The notes below the pieces were generated by a model, which ran no database searches, was not told where the DNA came from, and was given only the letters and a program-made list of their open reading frames with translations. The translations under genes were made by a program, and so were the position numbers. Below are positions 17,753-26,023 of a DNA stretch of 64,000 bases, piece after piece (within the stretch, counting starts at the first letter, position 1; every line of letters begins with the position of its first letter). Source of the stretch: Modicisalibacter sp049808615 (lineage in GTDB: Bacteria; Pseudomonadota; Gammaproteobacteria; Pseudomonadales; Halomonadaceae); assembly GCF_049808615.1 (NCBI RefSeq), contig NZ_JBNCAN010000023.1:1-64000 (forward strand), written 5' to 3'.

Positions 17753-18364
17753 ATGTCCCAGGATAACGACAGCAATGCAGCCAATGATGCCGTACACACG
17801 GTGATAGTAGAGGTGCACCAAAACCTATTGAAATTTTTGATATGTCGGCTGGGAAACGAGGATGAAGCCGCCGACGTTTTGCATGATTTCTACGTCAAGG
17901 TGCTTACACGAGTCGACGATATTCGCGACACACAAATGTTGCGCGCCTGGATGCATCGGGTGCTGGAAACGACCTTGGTCGATTATTATCGTACGCAAAG
18001 TAGTAGACGTCATATCGAAAGAGATTATTCGTATCAAGAATCCCTAGTGTCGACTGACGAAGACGATCTGGATTTCATTATTTGCGTCTGTCTCTACAAG
18101 TTGCTGCCGACCTTGAAAGCAGAGTATGCGAATGTCCTCTGGCGCGCCGACCTGGTGGGTGAATCTCGTGAAGGCCTTGCCGCCGCGCTCGATATCACCG
18201 TGAGCCATTTACGGGTACGTTTGCATCGAGCCCGTCAAGCATTACGACAGCGCCTGGAAGAAACCTGCCGAACCTGTCCTATGCACGGTTACCTGGATTG
18301 CCAGTGTGATTACAGCAAACATGCGCGAGCCGGAATCCAACAGGTCCCGGATGCACTGCCATAG
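17753..18364 (+). CDS. ECF sigma factor with C-terminal Cys-rich tail (CorE-like)
   Basis: 203 residues. Sigma-2 region (DEAADVLHDFYVKVL) and sigma-4 helix-turn-helix (AALDITVSHLRVRLHRARQALRQRLEE) show an extracytoplasmic-function sigma factor. The C terminus adds a cysteine cluster C172, C175, C183, C185 (CRTC...CQC) with a histidine between. In Myxococcus CorE-type factors a Cys-rich tail senses copper or cadmium directly without an anti-sigma factor, and no anti-sigma gene is seen next to this one. A copper-sensing role is therefore inferred. The ATG at 17753 has GGAAG upstream. Confidence 0.8.
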   Translation: MSQDNDSNAANDAVHTVIVEVHQNLLKFLICRLGNEDEAADVLHDFYVKVLTRVDDIRDTQMLRAWMHRVLETTLVDYYRTQSSRRHIERDYSYQESLVSTDEDDLDFIICVCLYKLLPTLKAEYANVLWRADLVGESREGLAAALDITVSHLRVRLHRARQALRQRLEETCRTCPMHGYLDCQCDYSKHARAGIQQVPDALP

Positions 18365-18655
18365 CCATGCTACTGCAGCTGAAGCATCAAGTGGATTGAT
18401 ATTTTACGGCATCTACAAAAAGCTATCTATTAATGGCCGCCCTCTACTGTTCGAACGCATTTCCCCCTGGTTCCCCTTTGTTCATACCGTACCCCGAATT
18501 GCCATTCAGCGTTAATTCAGCCTGGCTGCATAGGCTGGAGACTGATGAAGATCAAGAGATACCCGCTTGCTTATTGGATGATCCATAGGTTTTGCCTGGC
18601 AACCAGTATCTCCGATGAAAAGCTGCGAAGGATAGATAGTAAAGGGGGAGATGTC
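18365..18655 (+). other. Leader region of the YHS/ICMT genes
   Basis: About 290 bases with no supported gene. It contains the TTCAG promoter at 18505; the predicted transcript would have an untranslated leader of about 110 bases before the YHS gene. Confidence 0.5.
18505..18536 (+). promoter_or_regulatory. CopR-type box and promoter of the YHS/ICMT genes
   Basis: TTCAG at 18505-18509 and 18516-18520 (spacer CGTTAA), then TAGGCT starting 11 bases after the box at 18531. Confidence 0.7.
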
Positions 18656-19000
18656 ATGGGAGAACTGGTTATGTACTTCATGCTCTGGGTAGGAGGCATC
18701 TTTCTAATGATGCGTTTTGGTCGTGGTGCTCACGTGATGGACCATGAGCGTAGTAAGGCTATGCACGGTGAGGGAGCATCAGAGGGACAGGTGACCACCG
18801 AGGGCCTGCGTTGGGTTCCACCAGCCGACGACGTGGATCCCGTGTGTGGCAAGACCGTCAGCACCGAAAAGGCCAAATCCAGCGTGCACGATGGCCTTGT
18901 CTATTATTTCTGCTCGCGTGACTGCCGGGAACGCTTCGAGGCTGCGCCAGCGCAATATCTCGTCATTGATGAGGACAAGCGCCTCAATCGAAATAACTGA
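18656..19000 (+). CDS. Membrane-anchored YHS-domain protein
   Basis: 114 residues: one N-terminal membrane segment, a short His/Met-containing linker (GAHVMDHERSKAMHGEG), then a YHS domain with DPVCGKTV and FCSRDCRERF cysteines. YHS domains bind metal, and stand-alone forms recur in copper and mercury clusters. The start at 18656 has GGGGGAG eight bases upstream; an earlier in-frame ATG at 18545 has no site. It is nine bases upstream of the ICMT gene and shares its TTCAG promoter. Confidence 0.8.
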   Translation: MGELVMYFMLWVGGIFLMMRFGRGAHVMDHERSKAMHGEGASEGQVTTEGLRWVPPADDVDPVCGKTVSTEKAKSSVHDGLVYYFCSRDCRERFEAAPAQYLVIDEDKRLNRNN

Positions 19001-19009
19001 GCCTAGGCC

Positions 19010-19654
19010 ATGAACGAATCTATCAACCATACCGGGGCCTGGGGCCTTGCGCTCATCGTCATCGTGTTGGTGTCCTGGTTCTTCTATCGCTATTTCGCCC
19101 CGAAGAACTGGCGCGAATGGGCTGGTGCCGGCGCGGTACAGGCCTTCATCATCGCGCTCTACGCCGAGATGTACGGCTTTCCAATGACCATCTACCTTCT
19201 GGTGCGTTTCTTCGGCCTGGATAGCGAGTATGTCAGCGCCAGTCTCTGGTCGACGCTGGTGGGGCTGGGAGAAACCGGCATGCTGATCTCCATGTTGCTC
19301 GGTTACGGCCTGGCGTTTACCGGCATCGGGATATTCATCCAAGGCTGGCGGCAGGTGTACAAGGCGCGAGCCGATGATCGCCTGGTGACCGGCGGACTGT
19401 ATGCCCTCGTACGCCATCCCCAATACACCGGTTTGTTCCTCGCCTTGTTCGGTGAGGGTGTGGTGCATTGGCCAACGCTCTTCTCGATCGGTCTGTTTCC
19501 GGTGATCGTGCTTGCCTATGTCTGGCTGGCCCATCGCGAGGAAAAGCAGATGCTGGCCCGGTTCGGCGACGCCTACCGCGCCTATCAGCGAAGGGTACCG
19601 ATGTTCATTCCTCGCCGGGGCCAGTGGCGGGAACTGGCGGATACCTCGCGATGA
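19010..19654 (+). CDS. Isoprenylcysteine carboxyl methyltransferase-like membrane protein
   Basis: 214 residues with about five membrane segments. The PEMT/ICMT signature is clear near the C terminus: LVRHPQYTGLFLALFGEG...REEKQMLARFGDAYRAYQRRVPMFIP. The family transfers methyl groups from S-adenosylmethionine to lipids or cysteine, but members in copper and mercury clusters have no proven substrate. Cotranscribed with the YHS gene, so probably copper-induced. Confidence 0.85.
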   Translation: MNESINHTGAWGLALIVIVLVSWFFYRYFAPKNWREWAGAGAVQAFIIALYAEMYGFPMTIYLLVRFFGLDSEYVSASLWSTLVGLGETGMLISMLLGYGLAFTGIGIFIQGWRQVYKARADDRLVTGGLYALVRHPQYTGLFLALFGEGVVHWPTLFSIGLFPVIVLAYVWLAHREEKQMLARFGDAYRAYQRRVPMFIPRRGQWRELADTSR

Positions 19655-19841
19655 GCCAAAGTTTCACTGATATTTACACAATTAATATCCAGCAAAAGCC
19701 GAACGCACTGTAACGCTCAGCACACTGAACCGTCTATTAGGTCACCAAGAACATTGCGAGCGACACGGGCGCTTCCGTAGGACACGTGTTTGAAATCTGG
19801 CTTTTGAAAACTGAGTGTTGAAATTCAAGTGGGAGACAACG

Positions 19842-20300
19842 ATGCAAGTCGAAACATTGAGCGATGTCCTGGATTGGACCAAAGCGATCCACACCAACCT
19901 GGCGGATTGCCTGACCCACTGTGCCGAGGGCAGCGAGTGTGAACGGCTCAAGATGCTGCTGGATTATCTCGCCCAACATGAACGGGAGCTCAGCCGCGTC
20001 CTCACGCTGACCAAGCAGCATGCCACTCCTGCGGCGCTCAATACCTGGTGCTATGACTATTTCGAGAAGTATCCGGTCAAGCCCCATGAGGAGTGTCATG
20101 TCGAGTTTCGCGACATGGACACGCGGCAAGTTGTCGCCACCTTGCTCGCCGTGCATGAAAAGATCATTGGCTTATATCGCTACTTGCACCCACGCGCACA
20201 AGTGACGTCCTCCCGTGAGCTGCTCGAGCAGCTCTTGGAGCTTGAGGAACACGAAGCCATGCGTATTGCCCGGGATACGGCAAGGATGGAAGACCTGTAA
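19842..20300 (+). CDS. Unknown helical protein of the copper cluster
   Basis: 152 residues, no signal peptide, so probably cytoplasmic. The sequence is mostly amphipathic helix, with His, Glu and Cys spread as in four-helix bundles (ERLKMLLDYLAQHERELSRV; ECHVEFRDMD; LEEHEAMRIARDTARM). A ferritin-like or hemerythrin-like fold is possible but I cannot name the family. GGAG seven bases before the ATG at 19842 supports this start. It lies between the ICMT gene and the copper ATPase operon; no TTCAG box with correct geometry precedes it. Confidence 0.6.
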   Translation: MQVETLSDVLDWTKAIHTNLADCLTHCAEGSECERLKMLLDYLAQHERELSRVLTLTKQHATPAALNTWCYDYFEKYPVKPHEECHVEFRDMDTRQVVATLLAVHEKIIGLYRYLHPRAQVTSSRELLEQLLELEEHEAMRIARDTARMEDL

Positions 20301-20412
20301 TGGCACCTCAGCGTCTCGCATCAACTCAAACGTTCAGAATTGCTTCATTCCCCTGGCAAAGAACCAAAAATTGACCAGGATCAAGAACAGCATGCCCTCA
20401 CCGTTTCTTATC

Positions 20413-20444
20413 TTGACCTTTGGGTAACCCACAGGTTTTAGCTT
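20413..20444 (+). promoter_or_regulatory. CueR-type promoter of the copper ATPase operon
   Basis: TTGACC (-35, 20413-20418) and TAGCTT (-10, 20439-20444) are separated by 20 bases and span a 21-bp near-perfect dyad, ACCTTTGGGT-A-ACCCACAGGT, at 20416-20436. Overlong spacers with such dyads are activated by CueR/MerR proteins. No cueR gene is in the window; the MerR gene at 44149 has a different operator. Confidence 0.75.
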
Positions 20445-20494
20445 GGTATCACGACTTGCCAACAGGGTTACCACGCATAAAAGGAGATCCAATC

Positions 20495-20749
20495 ATGTGG
20501 GAAAATATGATGGCGCATATGGGGGATTACGGCTGGGCGCATATGCTCCTTGGCGGGCTGATGATGGTGGTGTTCTGGGGCGCCGTCATCGCCTTGGCTG
20601 TTTTCTTGGTGCGAAGTCTGATTCGAGGCCGGGACGATGGCGTTTCTCACCAGCGACCAACGGCACTGGATCTTCTGCAAGAGCGTTACGCCCGGGGCGA
20701 AATCGACCAGCAGGACTACGAGCAACGCAAGCGCGATCTTATGCATTGA
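20495..20749 (+). CDS. Small SHOCT-domain membrane protein
   Basis: 84 residues: a Met-rich N terminus (MWENMMAHMGDYGWAHM), one membrane segment, then a C-terminal SHOCT motif (DLLQERYARGEIDQQDYEQRKRDL). Such small proteins are often encoded next to copper ATPases. AAGGAGATCC precedes the ATG. First gene after the CueR-type promoter and 48 bases upstream of the ATPase. Function is unknown; the N-terminal methionines could bind copper. Confidence 0.78.
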   Translation: MWENMMAHMGDYGWAHMLLGGLMMVVFWGAVIALAVFLVRSLIRGRDDGVSHQRPTALDLLQERYARGEIDQQDYEQRKRDLMH

Positions 20750-20797
20750 CGCTGTTTTATCCGCGCCATTGCGCCCACCAGAAGAGGGGGCTACCTA

Positions 20798-23017
20798 ATG
20801 ATACACCACGAGCACTGCCACCACGCTGAACGTGACGGAGTCGTCGCGCCGGTTCGCGGCGGTAAGTACGACAAGGTGCCGGCGGGGCATGCCGGCGCCG
20901 TCTACACCTGCCCGATGCATCCCGAGGTGCGCCAGACTAAGCACGGTGCATGCCCGCTGTGTGGCATGGGACTGGAGCTTGAATCGTCGGCGGTCGACGA
21001 CGAGGGGCCGAATCCCGAGCTGGTGGATTTCACCCGCCGCTTCTGGGTCGCGGCCGCTCTCACGATCCCGGTGCTGGTGCTGGCGATGTCGCCCTATCTG
21101 GGCCTCACGGCGATCCGTGACTTCTTCGGTGAACGAAACGCGATGTGGCTCGAGCTGATGCTTAGCACCCCGGTGATCCTGTGGGCGGGCTGGCCATTCT
21201 TCGTGCGCGGCTGGAACTCGTTTCGCACCATGAACCTCAATATGTTCAGTCTGATCGGCATGGGAGTCGGCGCGGCCTATCTGTTCAGCATCGTCGCGGT
21301 GCTGGCGCCGGGCATCTTCCCCGAGGGCTTCCGCGATCCCGAAACCGGCCAAGTCGGTGTCTATTTCGAGGCCGCGGCGGTCATCGTCGCCCTGGTTCTG
21401 CTGGGCCAGATCATGGAGTTGCGCGCTCGTGAAGGCACCGGCAAGGCGATCCGCGCACTGCTGGACATGGCCGCCAAGACCGCCCGGGTGATCCGATCCG
21501 ACGGCAGCGAGGAAGAGATCCCGCTGGAAGACGTGCAGGTGGGCGACCATCTGCGGGTGCGGCCCGGTGACAAGGTACCGGTGGACGGTGTGGTGGTCGA
21601 GGGCCGCTCTTCCATCGACGAATCGATGATCTCCGGCGAGCCGGTGCCGGTGGAAAAGGTCGACGGCGACAAGGTCACCGGGGCCACCATCAACGGCACC
21701 GGCAGTCTGGTCATGGAGGCCACCCGGGTTGGTGCCGATACCATGCTCAGCCAGATCGTCGAGATGGTGGCGAATGCTCAGCGCTCGCGAGCGCCAATTC
21801 AGAAATTCGCCGACAAGGTGGCGGGCAAGTTCGTCCCCGCCGTTATCGGCATCGCGATCCTTTCTTTCATTGCCTGGGCGATCTGGGGGCCGGCGCCGGC
21901 CTATGCCTATGCGCTGGTCTCGGCGGTGGCGGTGCTGATCATCGCCTGCCCTTGCGCCCTGGGGCTGGCCACGCCGATGTCGATCATGACCGCCACCGGG
22001 CGTGGCGCGCAGGCTGGCGTGCTGATCAAGAACGCCGAGGCGCTGGAGCGTTTCGCCAAGGTCGATACGCTGATGGTCGACAAGACCGGCACCCTGACCG
22101 AAGGCAAGCCGAAACTGGTGGCGGTGCTGCCTGAAACCGGGCACGACGAGACCGAGGTGCTGCGCCTGGCCGCAACGCTGGAAAAGGGCTCCGAGCACCC
22201 GTTGGCCGAGGCCATCGTCACCGGCGCCGAGGCGCGCGATGTCACGCTGGGCAAGGCCGATGATTTCGAGGCCGTGACCGGAATGGGCGTCAAGGGTGTG
22301 GTCGATGGCAAGCCGGTGGCACTGGGCAATGCCAGGCTGATGGCCGAACTGGGTCTCGACGGCGGTAAGCTGGCGGACACCGCCAATGCCCGTCGGGACG
22401 AAGGCGAGACGGTGATGTTCGTGGTGCTCGACGGCGCCATCGCCGGCCTGGTCAGCGTCGCCGACCCGGTGAAGGAGACCACCCCCGAGGCACTGAAGGC
22501 GCTGCACCAGCTGGGTTTCCGCATCATCATGGCCACCGGCGACAACGAGCGCACCGCAAAGGCGGTGGCCGGACGCCTGGGCATCGATGAAATCCGTGCC
22601 GATGTGATGCCCGAGGACAAGGCTCGCATCATCCGCGAATTGCAGGAGCAAGGCCGCAAGGTCGCCATGGCGGGGGATGGGGTGAACGATGCTCCTGCGC
22701 TGGCCCAGGCCGATGTCGGTATCGCCATGGGCACCGGCGCCGACGTGGCGATCGAGAGCGCGGGCTTTACGCTGGTCAAGGGCAACCTCGACGGCATCGT
22801 GCGCGCCCGCAAGCTGTCCCAGGCCACGATGCGCAACATCAAGCAGAACCTGTTCTTCGCGTTGATCTATAACGCGGCCGGCGTACCGATCGCCGCCGGG
22901 ATTCTCTATCCATTCCTCGGCATCCTGATCTCGCCGATGTTCGCCGCCTTTGCGATGACCGCGTCATCCCTGTCGGTGGTCTTGAATGCGCTGCGTCTGC
23001 GTCGGGTGAGGATCTGA
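20798..23017 (+). CDS. copA: Cu+/Ag+-exporting P1B-type ATPase
   Basis: 739 residues. The N terminus is His-rich and carries a heavy-metal binding domain (YTCPMHPEV with C38, and CPLCGMGLE with C52/C55) instead of classical HMA domains. P-type core: CPC motif C384-P-C386 followed by ALGLATPMSIM, phosphorylation site D428 in DKTGTLT, hinge GDGVNDAPAL. The CPC motif and the NLFFALIYNAAGVPIAAG C-terminal helices mark a Cu+ exporter of the inner membrane. It shares the symbol copA with the unrelated oxidase at 9115. DUF2933 and DUF3141 genes follow closely. Confidence 0.95.
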   Translation: MIHHEHCHHAERDGVVAPVRGGKYDKVPAGHAGAVYTCPMHPEVRQTKHGACPLCGMGLELESSAVDDEGPNPELVDFTRRFWVAAALTIPVLVLAMSPYLGLTAIRDFFGERNAMWLELMLSTPVILWAGWPFFVRGWNSFRTMNLNMFSLIGMGVGAAYLFSIVAVLAPGIFPEGFRDPETGQVGVYFEAAAVIVALVLLGQIMELRAREGTGKAIRALLDMAAKTARVIRSDGSEEEIPLEDVQVGDHLRVRPGDKVPVDGVVVEGRSSIDESMISGEPVPVEKVDGDKVTGATINGTGSLVMEATRVGADTMLSQIVEMVANAQRSRAPIQKFADKVAGKFVPAVIGIAILSFIAWAIWGPAPAYAYALVSAVAVLIIACPCALGLATPMSIMTATGRGAQAGVLIKNAEALERFAKVDTLMVDKTGTLTEGKPKLVAVLPETGHDETEVLRLAATLEKGSEHPLAEAIVTGAEARDVTLGKADDFEAVTGMGVKGVVDGKPVALGNARLMAELGLDGGKLADTANARRDEGETVMFVVLDGAIAGLVSVADPVKETTPEALKALHQLGFRIIMATGDNERTAKAVAGRLGIDEIRADVMPEDKARIIRELQEQGRKVAMAGDGVNDAPALAQADVGIAMGTGADVAIESAGFTLVKGNLDGIVRARKLSQATMRNIKQNLFFALIYNAAGVPIAAGILYPFLGILISPMFAAFAMTASSLSVVLNALRLRRVRI

Positions 23018-23019
23018 CC

Positions 23020-23265
23020 ATGGCCGACGACAAGCGCTGGTTGGACCGGCAGCCGAGTAAAGGGCGTTTCTTTCTGATTGTTGGGCTTTCGCTGGCCGCC
23101 ATGGTCTTCCTGCTCTTCCTGCTCTGGGAGGAGCACAAGGTGCATCTGCTTGGCGCGCTACCCTGGCTGATTCTGCTCGCCTGTCCGCTGATGCATGTGT
23201 TCATGCACCGTGGGCACGGCTCGCATGGCGGCCATGATGATCACAATGGAGGGCGCGATGAGTAG
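23020..23265 (+). CDS. DUF2933 small membrane protein
   Basis: 81 residues with two membrane segments and a His/Gly-rich C-terminal tail (FMHRGHGSHGGHDDHNGG). The layout, including PWLILLACPLMHVFMHRGHG, fits DUF2933 proteins that accompany copper ATPases. It starts two bases after the ATPase stop and overlaps the next gene by eight bases, so all three are one operon. The tail may bind metal; function is unproven. Confidence 0.82.
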   Translation: MADDKRWLDRQPSKGRFFLIVGLSLAAMVFLLFLLWEEHKVHLLGALPWLILLACPLMHVFMHRGHGSHGGHDDHNGGRDE

Positions 23266-24958
23266 TAATGTGTCGTCTTTTCCGATGCTTGAGTTGCTCA
23301 CCTATCAAGTCGAGTTTTGGCAACGTAGCTTGCGCTACCTGAACACCCTGCGCGAGCGCGCAGACAACATGCTTGAGCATGAACGGATGGGCAAGCCACC
23401 ACTGCTCGACTTCGACTACGAAACGATCCTGGACGGGCGCCGACTGGAACGCCCCGCCAACTACGCCCTGCTGCGCATCACCCGAGTTGGCGAGGAGTGT
23501 TTGGAAGACTGCCTCGACGAGACCAAGCCGCCGGTCATGGTCGTCGATCCGCGCGCCGGCCATGGCCCGGGCATCGGCGGCTTCAAGCGCGACTCCGAGG
23601 TCGGCATGGCTCTCCACGAAGGGCACCCAGTCTACTTCGTGATCTTCTTCCCTGAGCCCATCCCTGGGCAGACGCTGGAGGACGTGCTGCATGTCCTTCG
23701 GTGCTTCGTCGAGACGCTGGCCGAGCGGCACCCCGGCAAACCACCCGTGCTCTACGGCAACTGCCAGGCAGGTTGGGCCATCGCGCTGCTCTCCGCGGAC
23801 TGTGAGGGCCTGGTCGGGCCGGCGGTGCTCAACGGCTCGCCGTTGTCCTACTGGTCCGGCGAATCCGGCGTCAATCCCATGCGCCTTGCCGGTGGACTGC
23901 TGGGCGGTGCCTGGCTGACCCATCTGCTGGCTGATCTAGGGGACGGGCGCTTCGATGGCGCGAATCTCGCCGCCAACTTCGAATCACTCAAGCCGGCGAA
24001 TACCTTGTGGCAGAAGGATTATCAGCTGTTTGCCGACATCGACGGCCAGCGCGAGCGATTCCTCGAGTTCGAACGCTGGTGGACGGGCTTCTATAGCCTG
24101 AGCAAGCAAGAGATCACCGCTATCGTCGAGAATTTCTTCATCGGTAACAAGCTGGAACGTGGCGAACTCAAGCTCTGCCCCGGCTGTACCGTCGACCTCA
24201 AGCGCATCCGCAACCCCTTAGTGGTCTTTGCCTCCGACGGCGATAACATCACCCCGCCCCACCAGGCACTCAACTGGGTCCCGGCGGTATATCCGACCAC
24301 CGAGGCACTCAAGGCCGCCGACCAGCGCATTGTCTACCTGCTCAACCCCCACGTCGGGCACCTGGGGATCTTCGTTTCCGCCAAGGTCGCACGCCTAGAA
24401 CACCGGGCGATCCTCGAGAGTGTCGGCGATCTTAACGATCTCGCTCCGGGACTCTACGAACTGCGTATCGACAATCCCACCGGCGATTCCGATTGCCACA
24501 AGCCGCAGTTCCAGGTGCGGTTTGAGGAGCGCCGTGTAGAAGACCTGGGCTATCCCGACCAAGCGCCGGCGTTCGAGCAGGTACAAGCGCTTTCCAAGCA
24601 CAACGTAGCCCTTTACGAGGCCTTCCTCGGACCTTGGGTGCGGCTATACACCACCTCCTGGTCGGCCGAGATGCTGCGTCAGCTGCATCCAGCACGTACC
24701 AGTCGGCTGATGTTCTCGGAGCGCTTTACTCCTTGGATGGGCGGCGTGAAGTGGCTGGCCGAGATGGTAGAGACCACGCCAACGCCGGTCGATAGCAGCA
24801 GCCCCTATCGGCAATGGGAGACGTTGATGAGCGACTCGATCGCCTCGGCGCTGGAGCTTGCCGGCACGACTCGCGATAGCTTTTTCGAGATGGCGTTTGA
24901 GGCGCTCTATGACGGGCCCTGGGCAGGTATGTCACGGGCAATGACCAGTCACGATTGA
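23258..24958 (+). CDS. DUF3141 protein, PhaC-like alpha/beta hydrolase
   Basis: 566 residues, no signal peptide. An alpha/beta-hydrolase core is suggested by VVDPRAGHGPGIGGFKRDSEVG, the nucleophile elbow YGNCQAGW (G-x-C-x-G with C169, like the cysteine lipase box of polyhydroxyalkanoate synthases), ASDGDNITPPHQ (acid) and NPHVGHLGIF (His). This is the DUF3141 layout, often labelled polyhydroxybutyrate synthase-like, but substrate and reaction are unknown. The ATG at 23258 has GGAGGGC upstream and overlaps the DUF2933 gene. Its place in a copper ATPase operon is unusual. Confidence 0.82.
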   Translation: MSSNVSSFPMLELLTYQVEFWQRSLRYLNTLRERADNMLEHERMGKPPLLDFDYETILDGRRLERPANYALLRITRVGEECLEDCLDETKPPVMVVDPRAGHGPGIGGFKRDSEVGMALHEGHPVYFVIFFPEPIPGQTLEDVLHVLRCFVETLAERHPGKPPVLYGNCQAGWAIALLSADCEGLVGPAVLNGSPLSYWSGESGVNPMRLAGGLLGGAWLTHLLADLGDGRFDGANLAANFESLKPANTLWQKDYQLFADIDGQRERFLEFERWWTGFYSLSKQEITAIVENFFIGNKLERGELKLCPGCTVDLKRIRNPLVVFASDGDNITPPHQALNWVPAVYPTTEALKAADQRIVYLLNPHVGHLGIFVSAKVARLEHRAILESVGDLNDLAPGLYELRIDNPTGDSDCHKPQFQVRFEERRVEDLGYPDQAPAFEQVQALSKHNVALYEAFLGPWVRLYTTSWSAEMLRQLHPARTSRLMFSERFTPWMGGVKWLAEMVETTPTPVDSSSPYRQWETLMSDSIASALELAGTTRDSFFEMAFEALYDGPWAGMSRAMTSHD

Positions 24959-24996
24959 TAGACGTTTTTTATTCACGAAAGGTCAGGAGGCCTCCC

Positions 24997-25332
24997 ATGC
25001 ACAACGAACATCGCCTTGGCGTCAGTGAAGCCAATCTAGTGATTCGGAAACTGAAGCTCGAGCCATGCAGCCAGCGAGGGCTCGAGATAGCGCTCCAGGA
25101 AATCGATCAGCTTTACGGTCTCGACAGAGTGGCTTTCGATGAAAAGAGGCGAATGCTTCGTCTGGACTACGATGCATCGCGGATCTGTATCGAGTGCGTC
25201 GAAGAGATCCTGAAAAGGCATTCGATCGACATCAGCCATGGTTGGTGGAATCGCTTCAAGGAAGAGCATTACCGGTTCGTCGATCAAAACATCAAGGACA
25301 ATGCCGCCAAGGATCCCTGGAGCTGTCATTAG
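24997..25332 (+). CDS. Small cytoplasmic protein with an HMA-like, CxxC-less fold (unknown)
   Basis: 111 residues, no signal. Residues about 14-75 alternate beta-alpha-beta in the manner of heavy-metal-associated domains (ANLVIRKLKLEP...VAFDEKRRMLRLDYDASRICIECVEEIL), but the usual CxxC is absent; single cysteines occur at C24 and in CIEC. A strong AGGAGG lies six bases before the ATG at 24997. It follows the DUF3141 gene by 38 bases, so it is probably the last gene of the copper ATPase operon. Function unknown. Confidence 0.65.
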   Translation: MHNEHRLGVSEANLVIRKLKLEPCSQRGLEIALQEIDQLYGLDRVAFDEKRRMLRLDYDASRICIECVEEILKRHSIDISHGWWNRFKEEHYRFVDQNIKDNAAKDPWSCH

Positions 25333-25361
25333 AGGCCATCCAATCATTTACGCATTTACTG

Positions 25362-25393
25362 TTCAGCTTCGATTCAGGGTTGAATCCTAGGTT
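25362..25393 (+). promoter_or_regulatory. CopR-type box and promoter of the DUF411 operon
   Basis: TTCAG at 25362-25366 and 25373-25377 (spacer CTTCGA), with TAGGTT starting 11 bases after the box at 25388. The predicted leader to the DUF411 gene is about 135 bases. Confidence 0.7.
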
Positions 25394-25536
25394 AGAAGTA
25401 TCTGCGGCGAAGGGGGATGCCATGTACGCCAAGGCGCCTTTACCTGGAATATTGGCCCATGCTCGAGTGGCATACATAGACTCCAAGCGCAGAGCTATCA
25501 GGAATCCATCTTTTTGCAAGCAGCCGAGGACATCTC

Positions 25537-25977
25537 ATGAGAGCGACCTTCTCCACATTGTTCACCTCCACCTTGCTGCTGCTGGGCGCATCCGGTGCCC
25601 AGGCGGCGATCACCGACAGCGCCAGGCTTTACAAGAACCCCGCCTGTGCATGCTGCGATGGATATGCCCGACACCTGGAGTCCAAGGGAATCGATGTCGA
25701 GATCATCGATGATCAGGACCTCGGCCAGATTAAGATGGATGCGGGGATTCCACGAGGCCAAGGCTCATGCCACACGGTCATGCTGGGGGATTACATCATC
25801 GAGGGGCATGTACCTTTCGCGGCGATCGAGAAGCTGTTAGAGGAGCGCCCGGATATCGACGGGATCAGCCTGGCGGGCATGCCTCAGGGCACTCCCGGCA
25901 TGCCGGGCACGCAACAGGCGCCTTACGAGATCATGAGTTTCGAGGGCAGTGAGACCTCTCCCTTTCTGACCCTTTAG
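25537..25977 (+). CDS. DUF411 periplasmic metal-binding protein
   Basis: 146 residues with a signal peptide ending AQA. The DUF411 signature is present: YKNPACACCDGYARHL, then GIDVEIIDDQDLGQIKMDAGIPRGQGSCHTVMLGDYIIEGHVP. These thioredoxin-like periplasmic proteins are common in copper and silver clusters and the CACC motif is a likely Cu+ site. Forty-six bases upstream of the propeller gene; both are downstream of the TTCAG promoter at 25362. Confidence 0.88.
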   Translation: MRATFSTLFTSTLLLLGASGAQAAITDSARLYKNPACACCDGYARHLESKGIDVEIIDDQDLGQIKMDAGIPRGQGSCHTVMLGDYIIEGHVPFAAIEKLLEERPDIDGISLAGMPQGTPGMPGTQQAPYEIMSFEGSETSPFLTL

Positions 25978-26023
25978 GGGGCTAGGCGAGTTTCCGGTAA
26001 CGATCGTTGGGAGTAATATTGGA

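Noticed and set aside
19663..19678. TTCAC-N6-TTACA repeat after the ICMT gene
   Set aside because: Both half-sites deviate and no -10 lies at the conserved 11-base offset.
20795..22651. 618-codon minus-strand open frame opposite the copper ATPase
   Set aside because: Low-complexity His/Gln/Arg-rich shadow of the ATPase; no recognisable domain.
25422..25712. Small plus-strand frame starting MYAKAPLPG in the DUF411 leader
   Set aside because: It has a fair ribosome site but runs into and overlaps the DUF411 gene in another frame without conservation signs; at most a leader peptide.
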